From NCBI GenBank assembly GCA_021848165.1, contig JAJZMW010000113.1, positions 1 through 7,855 on the forward strand: 7,855 nt of DNA, given 5' to 3'. A model generated the notes under the pieces. The model was not told where the DNA came from. It saw nothing but the letters and a program-made list of their open reading frames with translations, and did no database searches. Both the position numbers and the translations under genes were made by a program. Positions 6,045-7,855 of this stretch are shown here, one piece after another. Each line of letters begins with the position of its first letter. Position 1 is the first letter of the stretch. The DNA comes from Thermoplasmata archaeon (lineage in GTDB: Archaea; Thermoplasmatota; Thermoplasmata; Lutacidiplasmatales; UBA184).

Positions 6045-6809
6045 TCATCCTCCGGACGAGCGACGCATCGCTCGCAGCTCGCTCTCGAGCTGGATCCGCT
6101 TCGCGAGCAGGAACCGCAGGTTCCGCTGGCCGTCGCGCCAGCTCGAGAGCTTCGGGGCCCCCCACCGCTCTCCGTAATGGATCGGCACCTCCCGGAGGCG
6201 AAAGCCGTGGACCATCGACTCGATCTTGATCTCCTCGCTCATCGGCATCCCGTCCTGCGTGAGCCGGATCTTCTCGAGGAGGGCCCGGCGGAAGACCCAC
6301 ATCCCGCTCTGGCTGTCGTGCAAGGTCCGGTCCGGGAGCCGGGCGACGTACCGGTGGTAGGCGATCCCGAGCACGACGTTGAGGACCCGGTTGCCGATGC
6401 GGTGCTCCGTCGTCATCGCGCGGCGGTCGAGGTAGGCGAGCCGGTTGCCGGTGAGGAAGTCGACCTCCTCCGCGAGAAGGCGGTGCACGAGCGACGGGAG
6501 GATCTCGACCGGATACGTTGCGTCGCCGTCCGCGGTCGCGATGACCTCCCCCGTGGCGGCCGCGAACCCGGTGCGATAGGCGCGGCCGTAGCCGGGGCGC
6601 GGCTCGAGAAGGACGCGGGCCCCGGCCGCCTCGGCCCGCGCGACGGTCGCGTCGGTCGAGCGCCCGTCGACGACGAGGAGCTCCCAGTCGATCGGCGCCC
6701 CGGCGAAGAGCGTCCGGTTCGCCTCCTCCGCGCTCGCCCGGAACGTGGCGAGGACGTGCCCGATCGACCCCGCTTCGTTCAGGGTCGGGATCACGAGGGT
6801 CGCGCGCAC
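6045..6809 (-). CDS. Family 2 glycosyltransferase, dolichyl-phosphate sugar synthase-like
   Basis: A 254-residue GT-A fold enzyme that would move a sugar from a nucleotide donor, probably to a polyprenyl (dolichyl) phosphate on the cytoplasmic face of the membrane, feeding protein or lipid glycosylation. Visible are the opening VIPTLNEAGSIG (6-17), VVDGRSTD (46-53), RPGYGRAYRTGF (71-82), the metal-binding DGD at 94-96 within TADGDATYP, the acceptor-side QSGMWVFRR (167-175), and YGERWGAPKLSSWRDG (212-227), typical of the DPM1/DPG-synthase group. There is no C-terminal membrane segment, as in the single-domain members. Sugar and acceptor cannot be read from the sequence. The start is the GTG at 6809, where homology begins; the frame is open to 7247 but that part lies antisense to archease. 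The start is symmetric to that of archease about the shared TATA element. Confidence 0.93.
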   Translation of the reverse strand: MRATLVIPTLNEAGSIGHVLATFRASAEEANRTLFAGAPIDWELLVVDGRSTDATVARAEAAGARVLLEPRPGYGRAYRTGFAAATGEVIATADGDATYPVEILPSLVHRLLAEEVDFLTGNRLAYLDRRAMTTEHRIGNRVLNVVLGIAYHRYVARLPDRTLHDSQSGMWVFRRALLEKIRLTQDGMPMSEEIKIESMVHGFRLREVPIHYGERWGAPKLSSWRDGQRNLRFLLAKRIQLESELRAMRRSSGG

Positions 6810-6825
6810 GCCGTTCCGGAGCCGT

Positions 6826-6845
6826 CCAACCCTTAAACCCGTTGG
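6826..6845. promoter_or_regulatory. Shared bidirectional TATA element, glycosyltransferase/archease
   Basis: The only AT-rich patch in the 51-base divergent spacer is TTAAA at 6833-6837 (TTTAA on the other strand). Its midpoint, 6835, is exactly 26 bases from the archease ATG at 6861 and 26 bases from the glycosyltransferase GTG at 6809. It is flanked symmetrically by CCAAC (6826-6830) and GTTGG (6841-6845), so each direction reads CCAAC, then the TATA, at the position where archaeal BRE elements sit. Both transcripts would be leaderless. Transcription has not been observed; the geometry is the evidence. Confidence 0.6.
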
Positions 6846-6860
6846 AGGGCTCCCCGCCCG

Positions 6861-7301
6861 ATGGCCCGGCCCCGGTCCCGGCCCCGCCGACGGTGGGGGA
6901 GCTTCCCGACCACCGCCGACATGGGGGTCTGGGCTGCCGGAGCGAGCCCGCGCGAGCTCTTTGAGGCGCTCGGGCTCTCTCTCTTCGCCGTCCTCACCGA
7001 TCTTCGGAGCGTCCGCCCGCGCCTCGAGCGGGCCGTCAGCGCCTCGGGGGAGGATCCGACGGCGCTCGCGGTGACGTTCCTCAACGAGCTTCTCGGCCTC
7101 CAGCAGACCGATGGCTTCCTGGCCCGGACGATCTCGGTGCGGCTCGTCGGCGAGCCGCCGACCGCCCTCCTCGCCAGCGTGCGGGGCGAGATCTTCGATC
7201 CGGATCGGCATCCGTCGCGCGTCGAGGTGAAGGCGGTCACCCTGCACGCCGCCCAGGTCGACCTCGCGCGGGGGCGCGCGCGCCTGATCGTCGATATCTA
7301 G
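6861..7301 (+). CDS. Archease, RtcB tRNA-ligase cofactor
   Basis: A 146-residue small acidic-core protein of the archease family, which promotes guanylation and turnover of the RNA ligase RtcB in tRNA splicing and repair. Visible family features are PTTADMGVWAAG near the N-terminus (about 16-27), ELFEALGLSLFAVLTDLRSV (about 32-51), VTFLNELLGLQQTDG (about 70-84), GEIFDPDRHPSRVEVKAVTLHAAQV (about 109-133) and the terminal IVDI. The conserved Asp of the TAD motif is D20. The residue usually His before it in HTAD is Thr here, and the residue before that is also Thr in a PTTAD context. The N-terminus has about 12 extra residues rich in Arg. No rtcB gene is in the window. It diverges from the glycosyltransferase gene and its stop is 15 bases from the aminotransferase stop on the other strand. 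Confidence 0.92.
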   Translation: MARPRSRPRRRWGSFPTTADMGVWAAGASPRELFEALGLSLFAVLTDLRSVRPRLERAVSASGEDPTALAVTFLNELLGLQQTDGFLARTISVRLVGEPPTALLASVRGEIFDPDRHPSRVEVKAVTLHAAQVDLARGRARLIVDI

Positions 7302-7316
7302 CGCGGGGCCGGGCGC

Positions 7317-7855
7317 CTACGGCATCTCGTCGACGATCGCCCGGAGCGACGCCGCCGGCTCGCGCCGGCGGCCGGCCTTCGCCAGGATCCGCTCGAGGGC
7401 GGCGAAGGTGACGAGGAGGTCCGGCCAGTCCGCGATCCCCATGTGGCCGATCCGGAAGATCTTCCCGGTCAGAGCTCCCTGCCCCCCTTGGACGAGGATG
7501 TGGTACTCCCGCTCGAGGGCTTTGCGCACCCGGGCGTCGTCCATCCCGGGCGGGTTCTGGATCGCCGTGACGGTGTCCGAGGCGAACCGCGGGTCGGGGA
7601 AGAGCTCGAGGCCGAGCGCCGCCACCGCCGCGCGACAGGCGACGGCGAGCCGGTGCGTCCGCTCGAGCCGCGCCGCCAGCCCTTCCTCGCGCAGCAGGAG
7701 GAGCGCCTCCCGCAGCGCGAGAAAGAGCGGGACCGCGGGGGTCCACGGCGTGTCGTTCTTCTCGAGCGCGGCGAGGTGCGCCGCGAGATCGAGGTAGAAG
7801 CTCCCCGGGTGGAGGGCGGCGACCGCCCGGTCCGAGAGGTGGACCAGCGCGAGGC
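7317..7855 (-). CDS. Class V aminotransferase, alanine/serine-glyoxylate type (C-terminal part)
   Basis: The last 178 residues of a PLP-dependent fold-type I, class V aminotransferase; the gene continues past the right edge. The visible part begins LALVHLSDRAVAALHPGSF, which in this family follows a few residues after the PLP-binding Lys, so that Lys is just outside the window. Further family features are SFYLDLAAHLAALEKNDTPWTPAV, FLALREALLLLREEGL, the C-terminal domain ALGLELFP, SDTVTAIQNPPGMDD, and GGQGALTGKIFRIGHMG with the Arg expected to hold the substrate carboxylate. It matches archaeal proteins annotated as alanine-glyoxylate, serine-glyoxylate or broad-specificity (aspartate/phosphoserine) aminotransferases; substrate cannot be fixed from this part. 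Internal Met codons, such as the one about 100 residues from the end, are not starts. It converges on archease. Confidence 0.93.
   Translation of the reverse strand, partial: LALVHLSDRAVAALHPGSFYLDLAAHLAALEKNDTPWTPAVPLFLALREALLLLREEGLAARLERTHRLAVACRAAVAALGLELFPDPRFASDTVTAIQNPPGMDDARVRKALEREYHILVQGGQGALTGKIFRIGHMGIADWPDLLVTFAALERILAKAGRRREPAASLRAIVDEMP

Noticed and set aside
6810..7247. N-terminal extension of the glycosyltransferase to 7247
   Set aside because: It lies antisense to the whole of archease, and glycosyltransferase homology begins at the GTG at 6809.

Overview
The window is very GC-rich (roughly 70%) and almost certainly archaeal. Three genes point that way: a 50-residue zinc-ribbon ribosomal protein L40e, an archease (the RtcB tRNA-ligase cofactor) and an AMMECR1-domain protein. 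An archaeal/eukaryotic-type isoleucyl-tRNA synthetase agrees. Several start codons also have an AT-rich TATA-like element about 28-30 bases upstream and no Shine-Dalgarno site, which is the pattern of archaeal leaderless transcripts. GC content, the two-component genes and the REC/DUF835-like/winged-helix architecture suggest a Thermoplasmatota-like or other uncultured euryarchaeal lineage; this placement is inference.

Layout, left to right. The 3' part of ileS (+) enters at the left edge. It meets an AMMECR1 gene (-) tail to tail, and no ileS stop codon occurs until well inside that gene. A 263-base spacer follows, with the AMMECR1 promoter near its left end. Next comes a histidine kinase / response regulator pair (-), 25 bases apart and probably one operon. 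Divergent from the kinase is a small receiver-like protein (+) that has lost its phosphoacceptor Asp. L40e (+) follows from its own TATA box and converges on a family 2 glycosyltransferase (-). The glycosyltransferase and archease (+) diverge from a 51-base spacer with one TATA-like element at its midpoint. Archease converges on the C-terminal part of a class V aminotransferase (-), which runs off the right edge.

Most genes are housekeeping: tRNA charging, ribosome, tRNA splicing/repair, lipid-linked sugar transfer and amino-acid metabolism. The accessory part is the signalling cluster at about 2.8-5.8 kb: a predicted soluble PAS-PAS kinase, a regulator joining a bacterial-type receiver to a DUF835-like domain and an archaeal-type winged helix, and a degenerate receiver transcribed divergently. 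These three may form one circuit, but the sequence shows proximity, not interaction.

I saw no CRISPR array, insertion sequence, tRNA or rRNA gene. The most unusual points are the symmetric shared promoter of the glycosyltransferase and archease genes, the degenerate receiver beside an intact kinase/regulator pair, and the missing ileS stop codon with its antisense overlap.
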